A DNA stretch of 64,000 nucleotides from Deinandra increscens subsp. villosa (taxonomy: Eukaryota > Streptophyta > Magnoliopsida > Asterales > Asteraceae), in the NCBI GenBank assembly GCA_039602395.1, contig JBCNJP010000003.1:22303896-22367895 (forward strand), read 5' to 3'. The position numbers were made by a program, and so were the translations under genes. Positions within the stretch are counted from its first letter, which is position 1; every line of letters begins with the position of its first letter. Shown piece by piece: positions 32,298 to 43,175 of the stretch. The notes under the pieces are model-generated. The model was not told where the DNA came from, did no database searches, and saw only the letters and a list, made by a program, of their open reading frames with translations.

Positions 32298-32713
32298 TGT
32301 TAGAGCATAATCGGTGTCTCTTGTGTTGTATCTAAGTGTAGCTAGATTTGGAGTCTTGGTGTCAGCTAACCAATGGTTAGCTAGATGGTTGGCCAGCGAA
32401 CCAATGGTTAGCTGGATGGTTATTGTTAGCCAGCGAACCAATGGTTAGCTGGATGGTTATCCAGCAAATCAATGGTTAGTTGGTTGGTTCGCTGGTTAGT
32501 TAGTTGAACACTATGAATACTTTGTGTTAGAGAGAGTTGAGTAGTTCTGGTCATTTCTAAGTGTTTTTAACTGTGTGTAGCTGAGGTGTGTTTATTTCTC
32601 TAGAATTCTTTGTAATCGTCTTTGTGAGATCAATAAATCGAAGGCTTATTTACTCTCGTGTTCATCGTATTTGATCATATCAATCAGTAGTAAGATCCGA
32701 ATCTGTCTCTACA
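32298..32713 (+). repeat. 3' LTR of C with palindrome cluster
   Basis: 416 bp, TGTTAGAGCATA to TCTCTACA. At 32361-32500 there are four spaced copies of an AACCAATGGTTAGC-type palindrome. The first, AGCTAACCAATGGTTAGCT (32364-32382), is perfect around one central base. The others sit in a roughly 30-45-bp repeat with CCAGCGAACCAATGGTTAGC. Dense LTR palindromes are a known Sirevirus trait. No strong TATA box was seen. The start word and tail agree with the B LTR, but the palindrome sequence is different. Confidence 0.85.
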
Positions 32714-34269
32714 ATTCGACTGTGTCTTCTTCTCATGTTCCTTAAGACTCGATCTTCTGCCTCAAATGTTGATTAATGGGTGGAAGAGCTTGTTTGAGAG
32801 GCTGAGAATTAAACAAGTTGAATTTGTTTTGACACATTTGAATAAGTTCATTACACAGCCTCCTTAGCTTGTCCAAATTTTGATTTGAAATGGTGAGGAT
32901 CAGATGCACAGATGTATTATCCATTCAAAATTGCTAATCAAGAAGTTGAAAAATAGATCTTTATATAATAAGGACAGGCTGATATGAAGAAATGCCATAA
33001 GCTTGCTCAAAGACTCCACAACAAGATATGCATCAAAGAATATAAAACATGATGTTTTCATTTAGCCAAAATCGAGAAAAATAGTGATGAAGAATATGAC
33101 CAAAAAGAAGAAGAGTAATCTACCATTTTAAAGCATATGAAAGTAAGACAAAAATTTAAGAATAAATCGACAGAAGGAGATCTGAAAGTATAGAAAATCT
33201 CATTTTTCAGACGGGTTATTAAATGACAAGAGCATGTATAATTTTTCGCACAAACCCATAATTTTCGCAAGAACTTTTTTGTAGAATTTTTTTAGAAAAC
33301 CCAAGGTGTTTCTCGCAAAAACTTTTAAAAGAAAAAAATTTCTATCTTTTTACAAAAAGAAATGTCTTTTAATACACAAGCACACACTCATGCAGAAAAT
33401 AATTGAAAGATAAAACACCTAAAGTTAAAAGACTAGAAAATAAAACAAACAAACAAAAGTAAAACACATCATTTTTAGTTTTTAGGTTTTTAAGAAAAGA
33501 TCTAACATGAGATCATATCAGATAAGCATCCTGAACAACAATTTCAATTTTGACCTTATCGGCAAGATAGCCAAAGTCAATAGAAGATATAATTTGCGGA
33601 TAAAATTGTATTCATGAAAAATTTGGACATAATCATACTTGTAGTTTTTGGGATATGATTAAGGTAATATTTATAACACAAGCCTTATGTGGACCGAACA
33701 CTATCTTTATTCTCAGATATTTATTCATTCATTTTTTATTGCAATCACACTTCGTGCATAACACATTGTGTGTTTAATATTTCTGATTCATCAAGTGTGT
33801 TCAATGCAAAAAGAAAGCAAAATGCTAAATCGTTTATCTTAAGGTCGATCTTTCGATACGCAGATAAGACATCAGATTTAGCAAAATAAGAAAGATAAAA
33901 TAAGTTGAAATTGTTCAAACTTTTATTCTCAGGTAGATAATCACGTATAAGCAGAGATAATCCAAAGTTTGAATGAAACACCAAGAAAATAAAGCAGAAC
34001 CTCAAAACCTTAACTTTCAGGTCGATACTCACGTATACGCAGTGAAAAGTCCAATATTTTAAGAAAATAAAAAAATTAAACAAGTTTAAATATTTCAAAA
34101 TGAACACACGTTTATACAGAGACTTCCCATACTCTATTTGCATTTTTTTAATCATGAGAAATGTTTTAAGATGTCCACTACACTTGGCTCGACTTATGTT
34201 TATATCCCTTTGCATACTTTCAAAGATTAGTCAAGCATATCTAGCATACTGAAGTATGAACTAAAGGCC
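32714..34269 (-). mobile_element. Minus-strand tail of another Sirevirus-like element
   Basis: Reading leftwards, 34260-33830 carries inverted copies of the B/C tail repeats (AGGTCGATCTTTCGATACGCAG and AGGTCGATACTCACGTATACGC on the plus strand, for example at 33841 and 34018). 33700-33780 matches the B sequence around CACAAAGTGTGAT. Further left there is AT-rich sequence, a TTATATAAAGATC TATA-like site at about 32955-32968 (minus), and at 32924-32742 a short open frame with helical, Leu/Gln/Asn-rich sequence (LDKLRRLCNELIQMCQ). B and C lack that frame; it may be the start of a third ORF. I do not recognise the protein. Confidence 0.6.
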
Positions 34270-35204
34270 CAGTGGCGAATTTAAGTTATGTTGAGTGGGG
34301 TCCAAGGTACCCACTCAACTTCAAATTTGGCCCAATATTTCTCCCTGATTTGTTGGATAATTTTGATAGGCACCCATGAAATTTTTTGTAAAGCACCCAA
34401 GCCCACCCAATCCCAAGTCTAGTCCTCTTTTATTTTTTATTTTTTTTAAACGACAATCCCCAGCAGACAATCCAAACGACGTTTATCTGTTCGCAACTTC
34501 GCAATCCACCATTCCACCATCTCTTTGTCGATCACAGTTCCAATTCGAAAATTAGGATCAGTGCTTCATGATGATTAATTATTGAAGGTTCAACTTTGAT
34601 TTGGGTGTATTGATAACCAGGTACTTAACCCTAACTCCTCCTCTCCTAAGTTAAAATTCCTATTTTTTGTTCTTTGTTTGATTAGAATTTTGGATAACAA
34701 GACTAAGGAATGTAAGATTATTCTTGTTTAGTTGATAATGTGATAATATTAACGGATATGATTTATGTTTTTAATTATATGATGATGATGAGGGTTTTGG
34801 TTAGCCTTATATCAGAAGGCACATGCATGGTAAACTGGAGAAGAATTAGATTATTAATGTGAGGAGTAAAACAAATCTATGTAACATTAAAAGTCTTGAG
34901 ACTGATGGTCGACAGATATTAGGTTTCTATGATCTAGGAAGGTTAATTATTTAAATAGAATGCACTGCGAATCTTAAATCTTAAGGCTAACATATCAGTT
35001 GGATATTGAAAATAGAATTTTGTGAGAAGTATGTTTATGATTTATAATTTATAAACATAATTCTTGATCTCTTGATTAATCAGATTATAATGAATGTATA
35101 TTTCTATCTACCAGGTACCATGGAAGGATTTTACAAGCCGGTAATATCATCTTCCGAACCTAGTTTCATTGATCTGGATAAGCTTCCTAGGGATCCCGCG
35201 GATT
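34270..35204 (+). mobile_element. hAT transposon 5' end (TTF/ZMYM1-like)
   Basis: Begins with CAGTGGCGAATTTA, the usual terminal style of plant hAT elements with TTF-type proteins. A leader is followed by a likely intron: donor CAG/GTACTTA at about 34619 and acceptor CTACCAG at 35107-35113. The coding part then starts (35120), cut by gap 2. The other end is not in the window, so no 8-bp target duplication can be checked. Confidence 0.6.
35120..35204 (+). pseudogene. N-terminus of hAT-derived TTF/ZMYM1-like protein
   Basis: 28 codons from ATG to the gap: MEGFYKP, a Ser-rich spacer, then FIDLDKLPRDPAD. The short 'F-x(n)-DLDxLPxDPxxR' lead is what I know from plant zinc-finger MYM-type protein 1-like and TTF-type zinc-finger hAT transposases, just before their zinc finger. 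Everything downstream is lost in the gap. Could be an element gene or a domesticated copy; the terminal CAGTGGCG upstream favours an element. Confidence 0.55.
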
Positions 35205-35704
35205 NNNNNNNNNNNNNNNNNNNNNNNNNNNNNNNNNNNNNNNNNNNNNNNNNNNNNNNNNNNNNNNNNNNNNNNNNNNNNNNNNNNNNNNNNNNNNNNN
35301 NNNNNNNNNNNNNNNNNNNNNNNNNNNNNNNNNNNNNNNNNNNNNNNNNNNNNNNNNNNNNNNNNNNNNNNNNNNNNNNNNNNNNNNNNNNNNNNNNNNN
35401 NNNNNNNNNNNNNNNNNNNNNNNNNNNNNNNNNNNNNNNNNNNNNNNNNNNNNNNNNNNNNNNNNNNNNNNNNNNNNNNNNNNNNNNNNNNNNNNNNNNN
35501 NNNNNNNNNNNNNNNNNNNNNNNNNNNNNNNNNNNNNNNNNNNNNNNNNNNNNNNNNNNNNNNNNNNNNNNNNNNNNNNNNNNNNNNNNNNNNNNNNNNN
35601 NNNNNNNNNNNNNNNNNNNNNNNNNNNNNNNNNNNNNNNNNNNNNNNNNNNNNNNNNNNNNNNNNNNNNNNNNNNNNNNNNNNNNNNNNNNNNNNNNNNN
35701 NNNN
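35205..35704. other. Assembly gap 2 (500 N)
   Basis: Exactly 500 N. hAT coding sequence on the left, A2 integrase on the right, so the true missing length is unknown and must hold the rest of both or their junction. Confidence 0.99.
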
Positions 35705-37403
35705 ACATGCTTCACTCAAAATAGATCAATCATCAACAAAAGGATCAATCAAACTCCTTACCAAGCAATCAATAAGAAAACTCCTAAATCAGAATTTCTT
35801 CATGTCTTTGGATGCAGGTGCTAAATACTAAACGATCAAGATTACATCGGAAAATTCGACAAAAAGGCCGATAAAGGAATCTTCATTGGATACTCACTCA
35901 AATCAAAAGCATACAAAGTTTTTGTTCTAAAAACTAAAGTGGTAAGAGAAAGTATAAATGTGTCATTTAGTGACGATAAAATGGCTCTGCATACTAGTAC
36001 CACATCTCCAAATAATAAAGAATGCATCTCTGGAGTAACAATCTCAGAAAAAGTAAAAGAAGCATCTGGAATTTTTTTTGAAGAAAACTCTCATGAGGAA
36101 AATAACTTTCCCATATTTTCTTTTCTTTCAAAAAACTTTATCATAAAAGATCACTGGAAAAATAGCAAAGAGGTTGTGAACCAAAATGAAATTTCTCATT
36201 CAAAAGACAAAAATAATGAAACCCTTGACTCTCACCCCTTGATTGAAAAAACTGCAACTACAAAAAAATTACAGAACTCTACTCCGGAGCTCCTAAATGA
36301 TTTTGTAAATGAGATCGCACACTCAGTTGACTGTCCATCAGTTGAGGGGGATTGTCAAGATATTGACACAACCGACCTAATGCTTGGGAGTGAAGAGTTA
36401 GCCACTCTTCCTCCAGCAACAAAATCGACAAAAGATCATCCTATAAATTTAATCATTGGTGATCAAAACAAAAGTGTCCAAACCAGAGCAGCCTCAGCCA
36501 ATCAGTGTCTATATGCTGGATTCCTTAGTAGAATAGAACCAAAAAATTATGAAGAAGCCCTTCAGGATCCCCACTGGATCTTAGCCATGCAACAAGAACT
36601 AGGACAAATTGAAAGAAATAATGTGTGGAATTTAGTTCCAAGACCTAACAACAAATCTGTTACAGGAACTAAATGGGTTTTTCGAAATAAAATTGACGAA
36701 GGAGGCGCCATAATTAGAAACAAAGCTAGGCTTGTAGCAAAAGGATACTGTCAACAAGAGGGATTAGACTACGATGAAACCTTTGCCCCAGTCGCAAGAC
36801 TTGAGGCTGTCAGGATTTTTCTGGTCTTTGCAGCCTTTAAAGGTTTCAAAGTCTATCAAAAGGATGTTCAATGTGCCTTCTTAAAGGGAAAAATTGATCA
36901 AGAAGTTTACATTGAACAACCACCCGGATTTGAAAATGAAAAATTTCCAAATCACGTTTGTAAACTCAATAGAGCCCTATATGGTCTAAAACAAGCACCT
37001 AGAGCATGGTATGACACCTTCTCTGAGTTTCTTTTGTCTGCCAACTTTAAAAAGGGGTCCATAGACACCACATTATTCTTAAAAGAAAGATAAGGTCATC
37101 TCTTGGTTGTACAAATCTATGTAGATGATTTCATCTTTGGATCCATGTGTCGATCGTTTTGTAAAGAATTTCAAGAACTTATGACTACAAACTTTGAAAT
37201 GAGCATGATGAGAGAACTAAACTATTTTTTGGGAATCCAAATTAAACAAACTCCAGAAGGAATTTTTATAAATCAAGCAAAATACATCAAAAATCTCCTC
37301 ATTAAATACTCTCTCTCAAACTGCTCCTCTTTCAAAACACCAATGGCCACAAACGTGAAAATTGATGCTGACAAAGATGGTAAAAATGTTAATGAGCACA
37401 CAT
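35705..37403 (+). pseudogene. A2 pol part 1: integrase C-terminus and RT
   Basis: Starts inside integrase (CFTQNRSIINKRINQTPYQ). TAA at 35822-35824 follows HVFGCRC, then the same frame goes on (ILNDQDYIGKFDKKADKGIFIGYS) and stays open for 385 codons (35939-37093) through the Ser/Asn-rich linker and RT fingers and palm (KSVTGTKWVFRNK, GYCQQEGLDYDETFAPVARLEAVR, YQKDVQCAFLKGKIDQEVYIEQPPGF in parts). A second TAA at 37091-37093 precedes the YVDD site at 37118-37129. Both stops are also in A1. Apart from them this copy is better preserved than A1. Homology is cut at the duplicated CACAT (37399-37403). Confidence 0.9.
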
Positions 37404-40400
37404 TGTGACGCCCACTCCCAGTCTTGGCTCCAGGAGGGGTCACGTGTCGCATTTACTCATGAACACATGGTACAACAGAGATAACTAAGCAGCGGAAATT
37501 AAAAACTTTTCATTTATATATATAGCGAGTTACAATAGTAAGGAAGATAATAACATAATCTATAACTAGATCTTATCTATAGCTATGCCAGTCTACTACC
37601 GAGTCATTCCTGATAGCTTGCCCATCTAATCTGCCCTTGCTAGAGCCCTTCCCTTGCTACTTTAAACATCACCAATACCTGACATACATGTTTTTAAAGG
37701 TCAGCTTACGCTGGTGAGTTCTAAGTATTTTAAAACTTTACTTTTCCTTGAAAGGTTTACCTCAAACATTTAGGCCTAACGACCCCTTCTTTATAAACAT
37801 TTATCAGGTATAAAACATAACATAATTATACCAAAACATTTATCCTTTATCAGGTATAAAACATAACAGAATTATACCAAAACATTTAACAATTCATTCT
37901 ACTAAGCATTGTCTATTGGAACCACGTTAGTCCCTCGGGCAACCGTCGCCACCCGAAACCTTTCATAGAGTAACCGTCGTTACCCCGGGGAACCGTCATT
38001 CCCCGCTTCTGATTGTACAACCACCTTTTCCCTTTCTCTAGACAATATCTACTTAGATTAAAACTTTTTCAACCTTTTAAACATTTTCATCCTTTTCAAA
38101 AGTCCATTTAAATAACTCTTGTATTTGGACTCATAACCGTTTCAACACCAGTCCATTACCCGTATATGGAAATAAGCGTTTCATAAATATAATGTTATGG
38201 GTCTTGCATAACAAGGCTAATAAGATCATATTTACCCAACGCTTAGTCCTATACATAGGCTTAGACTAAACATTCACATTTTTCATTTCTCAAAGCCTTA
38301 TATAAAAGTTTCATCCTTTATATTACCCGTTTATTATAACCTTCCCAAAAAAGTAATAACAGGTAATAATAACTATAAAACAGTTATAAGTATTATAACT
38401 TTTCCACGTATGTGTATCAACACAAAACAAGTAAAGGCTTCTCAGATACTTTTTAAGTGAACAGTTGAATATATATCATTGCATGTATATCAGGCCCGAA
38501 AATATTAAAACATTTAAAACATTTAAAAGTGGGCTCATAGAACTCACCTTATTCTCTTAAGCAGTTAATTCAGAGAAAACCTCCGCAATGCTTTCCGATT
38601 AAACCTAATCGTGTATTGTACGGCGTTAACGCAAGGTTTAATATAATAAACATTTACTATGTTTATTTTAACTCTTTATTAACTTAATAATACTTAGTTA
38701 TTAAGTTTATTCCTTTTAAAGGTCAAAATAACCAAAATGCCCTTTAGGCCATTATCCTTTTCTTTTATTGATAATACGAAGACACGCATTCCTATAAGTA
38801 AACGCTCACTCCAGGATCGCCCAGTGAGGGATGCCATTTCCCAGTTGGGATTTATGCGACACCCTCGCTTTTGCCAGAAACCCCAGTGTACAGGCGTTTA
38901 CCCTTCCGGTCCGCGCGAACTTCTAATATCCGATTAACTCGGTATTTTAAATACTTTATCATTTATCCATTTTAACTTCATATATACTTATTATATATAT
39001 AAACATGGCTCCATGTCAAAAATCAAGTCCCCATACCTTCCGGATTGTTTTATATTAAGTAATCATGTTTGGAAACCCTAATTTCCCGTTACTCTCATTT
39101 CTTGATCAAAACTCATTTTTATTCAAAACCAACTTAGGATATTATCCGTTAAAACATTTTATAACATGCTTTAAAATTTCAAAGCTTAGTTCATTACCGT
39201 TTGTTCGGGTTTGACAGAACAACGACTAGAAAACCCTAATTACAACATTAAACACTTTATATATATTTTTCAATATATATTAAACATATTCTTTAATCCG
39301 ATAATTAATTTATCATTATCGTTAACCTTTATATTAAATATATATAAGTTTATATATTTAATATTTAAATTCTTATTTTCTTTTAAATCAATTTAATAAA
39401 AATCGATTAATAAAAATTATATATATATATATATTATATATATATATATATTTATCTGTCTCAAATGCTTTTATATCATTTAACCCACTTTTTAAACTTT
39501 AATCGAATAGTGATGTTTTGAATGATAAAAATAATATAACGTGATTACCTCTTTGACGGGTCGTGAAACGAGTTCAAAATAACCGAATAATAAAGTTTGT
39601 CCGATTTGGAGAAATAGATAGTCCTTCCTGACTAGCTCCTCGCCACGAGCATTTCCCCGTTGTCGGTTTGTCGTTTGGACCTCGTTACGCCACCGAAACG
39701 TCGCCCGAAAGTGAAGACGGGTTAACTTGACGTTCCTTTTTCTAGCTCGAATTACGACCTCCTACGACTGTCGTTACCAACCGCCAATCACCGTCACCAT
39801 TCACCACCATCCCAGCAACTCATCGGTGTTACCGTTATCGCTCCGCCGTCAACCGTACGTTACCGAAAACTAACCGAAAGAGAGCATGGTGAAGTCGTGT
39901 TTTACCGGGTTTGCCGGGTTTTACTTAAAACCACCGCTAACCACTACCGCCGTCTACCGCCACTGCCTATCACTGCCTACGACCCCTTACCGCCATCGTC
40001 ACTGGGTGTTGCAGGTCGTCGAAGATGAAGGATGGAGCTTCGCCGTGAAGAACCGTCTTGAAACAAAACACCGGCAGGGTGACGGGATAGAGAGTCCGGG
40101 TGCTGCGAGGTCTCGCCGGAGAGGTGCGTCGCTAGGGTTGCTGGGTAACCTCGCCGGTTGCTACGGCTCGCCGGTTGCTACTGCTGCGTTTGCTGGCTAC
40201 GTTCCAGGAGGGAGCCGCCGTCGCTCGGCTATGCTTACCGGAAAAACGATCGAGAGAGAGGGACTGGGGCTGCTGCTTCCGCTGGGTTCGTCGGACAGGA
40301 ATGGAGGAACGAGGAAGAGGAGCATGTCGCCGGTTTGGTCGGAGAAGGGGAAGGGTTGCTCGCCGGAAAAACCGAGAGGAGGGAATGACGGGAGGTTCGG

Positions 40401-41481
40401 ACTACTGCCGGAAAATCGAGAGGAGAGAGATTGCGTACGGCTTCTTCCTCTCTCTCCTTTCTTTCTCATTTCTTTTGTACTGATTTTGTCATCTACTGGT
40501 TTCTTTTGTGTGAGTATTTGAATTTGTGAATTGTGTGTTTGAATCGTAGTGCATGTAAACATTTATAGGTAAAGTAAACTCATAAATTTTCTACACGTAT
40601 TATTATTCTTTGCAATCACAACGAATCTTTCTTCTTAATCTGATAGACCGAATGTTAAAAGTAGGGATCAAGCAAAAGCAAAAAGGATAATAAATATTAT
40701 ATATTGTGTGGTGTAAGATTAGATATACAGGTATTATACCTAGTATTCTAAACCCGTAAAATAACATAATATTTTATAAACGGTTTATAAAAATTCCTGA
40801 ACATTTAAAATATTACAGGAGTCCAATAAATATATTTATTATACTTATTCTTCGGTTATAACGTTAACCGGTGAGTGTTCAGTTATTACGTGGTAGAAAC
40901 GCGTGTCTAATCAGCGTCGTGATCGTGGCCGTTTGACAGACCGAATACGCCTTCTCGACTGAAATTCTTAATAGATATTATAATAATTATTTATATTTTG
41001 CCGAGTTGTTAAAATTATCTCGAACGGCTAACCGAATTGATTTCGGTTAATATCGCGTAACAGCAACGGTTACCGATTTCACCGTTTTTCGTGCCGAATA
41101 TCGCAAATATATTTTATAACGATTATAAATCAAGTATTTAACAATACCTGATATTTTACTTTCGCCTCGGTGTTAATTTAGTGACGTTCGTGCTTAAATA
41201 CGGTTTATTACAAACCGGGCCTAAATCACTATTTTGCATTTTCTCGCTTCGCTATAATTCGGATTTCAGATCCGTCTGTGCCCACGATCTTTATTTTTCG
41301 TCATCTACAATATTCTATAATTTCGTCTCTTGACGTTTCCTCGAATGTCGTGCCGAATATTCGTACGCGAATCGTGACGTTTCTCTATTATACGTATATA
41401 TATTATATCACATATATTTCAGCTACTTAACAAATATAGCACACGTATATAATTTAAGTCATAAAATTTTGGGGTGTTACA
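37404..41481 (-). repeat. 3' LTR of F (4078 bp)
   Basis: Plus-strand ends TGTGACGCCC and GGTGTTACA. An AT-rich first half with an AT microsatellite (39418-39452), a GC-rich CGCCGG block (about 39600-40440) and an AT-rich end. Minus-strand TATA-like CCTATAAAT at 40561-40569 lies in a 386-bp stretch (40439-40824) that the other LTR lacks; a shorter stretch near 39890-39960 is also missing there. Open frames such as 38737-38937 and 39886-40521 are antisense to the element and are judged not to be genes. Confidence 0.93.
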
Positions 41482-43059
41482 ACTCTACCCCCCTTAAAAA
41501 GGTTTCGTCCTCGAAACTTGCTCAAACTGTGATTTAACTCACAATGAGTTCTTTACCTTTCCACATTTCTTTCCTTTCCCGGATTAATCCGGAAACTTTT
41601 CTATGCATCTAATGCATCCATCTCATATGAACCATCTGGTTCCTGGGCTACGATTTTAACATCGTAACAAGCTTTCTATGACAATCTATCATTTATCTCT
41701 ATTACCTATAAGGTAATACTTTAACTATTCTATTCATAAAATCATGTTCACAATTAGAATGTGAACCGCATTTCTATAACTGTTGCTAATACTTTTAGGA
41801 ATGAATCCCTAATGAACAGTCTAGCTAACGATTTGGGAGAATACGTTTCTCAAAATAAAGGAACTCTTTCTTTTATCAGTCACATATTATCTAGGTGGTG
41901 TCATAACTCTTTAGCTATATATAGGGTAGCCTGATTATGAATCCCACCGGAATATGCTTCGAATTTCCTAAAGTTGAAATTTGTCGCGAAGCTTCTGCCA
42001 TTCCGTTTTAACCTTCTGCATACGTTAAACATTTATCTGTTTGCTATAAGATTTTGAACTTCTCTTCTGGACATCAACAGTCCCTCAGTCACTTGTTAGT
42101 AAGTGATATATATTCATGAATGCTACTTATTTGTTTTCCACAGTGGCCCGTAATATCTACCTGCACGAGACTAATTCTAGTGCCACTTCTGGTTGTACCT
42201 TAGGTGTATATATATAGGATGTACCAGCGGCGTATCCACCACACCCTTGATACAACTAGAGGCGTACTATTACTAGTCTGGTGTAGGACGATATTACTAT
42301 TCTAACCACAACAAAATCAGTATAATTCATGACTATCTATTACTTACTTAAATAACTAGTTTGGACATTCTGCGTACAACCTCGTTTGTTGTTTGCATCT
42401 CTTGAGTGTAAACACTACTGCTGCAATTTCCCTTTTTCCATTAGGCCTAATCGGTAATGATCGTACCGATGCCCAAGTTAATTTGTTCATTACTTCATTT
42501 CATGCCTGCTACTGATTAGGATTCCAAAAGGACTTGACATCTTCTTAGTCAACCTAATGGCGTTACAATCCTTGGAAAGTCTTGGCGGCTTCAGACGTAT
42601 TAACATAGCCTCTCTTCTTTTCCTGATCTTCAGTACTTCCTTCCAATGCTTCATGCATTCTTCACCATCCTTGAGAACCTTAGAACGTCATTTGTCAGCA
42701 TGCTCAGTTACGAGATTTCTGGGATTGAAGGAACGTTCGTCATTCCAATCAACACTACTAATCACTTGTAATGATTATTTTGCTTCCGAAAAGCCGTTCT
42801 CTTACAGTTTCATTCTTACTCCTTTAGCTGGTGCTAATCTGATCTCAGATCATCTTTGGGGAATCGTCTTGCTCCTCGTAGCTGGTTGAATAGTTTGTTG
42901 ATCCTTGACAAAGGATATCTGCTTCTTACTGACAGCTTCTTCTTGCAGTCTATGCATATCCTTGGCTTCCGTCTTTCTTCTTGAAATTGCTGGAGTATCC
43001 TAAGGCGATATATTTGGTCTAAAGAAATCTTCTGGCTTCTGTTGGAGATAATTGGTACG

Positions 43060-43175
43060 GTGTTTCTACTTCTGGCGTTGTTGCTTCTAATGTTGTTGCT
43101 GCTGGCGTTGTTGCTTCTACCGTTGCTCTTGACGTTGCTTTTGGTGTTGCTGCTTCTGGCGTTGCTTCCAGCGTC
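43060..43175 (-). repeat. Simple repeat inside F (TTGTTGCTTCTGGCG-like)
   Basis: Degenerate 12-15-bp repeats on the plus strand (GCGTTGTTGCTTCT and variants) encode, on the minus strand, an Asn/Ser/Arg-rich stretch (SNNARSSN-like). Probably slippage in the decayed gag-pol boundary region. Confidence 0.7.

Larger units (their letters stand above)
17820..32713 (+). mobile_element. Element C: gag-only Sirevirus-like element, split by H
   Basis: Gag with two zinc knuckles (17830-20470), polypurine tracts, a tail (to 21332), element H (21333-31256), the rest of the tail (31262-32297) and a 3' LTR (32298-32713). The 5' LTR, leader and gag N-terminus are lost at 17820. The tail aligns with that of B across the H insertion. 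As in B, no pol sequence lies between gag and tail. Confidence 0.8.

Noticed and set aside
38737..38937. 66-codon frame, identical in both F LTRs (also 46420-46620)
   Set aside because: Identity is expected for young LTRs; the frame is antisense to the element and resembles no protein I know.
39418..39452. AT microsatellites (also 47098-47132 and 63350-63402) as functional elements
   Set aside because: Simple TA repeats of variable length; ordinary slippage.
39886..40521. 211-codon GC-rich frame in the F 3' LTR as a captured gene
   Set aside because: Several frames are open in this CGG-rich block on both strands, the 5' LTR copy is frameshifted and shorter, and the block fits an LTR leader. 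Capture remains possible but unsupported.
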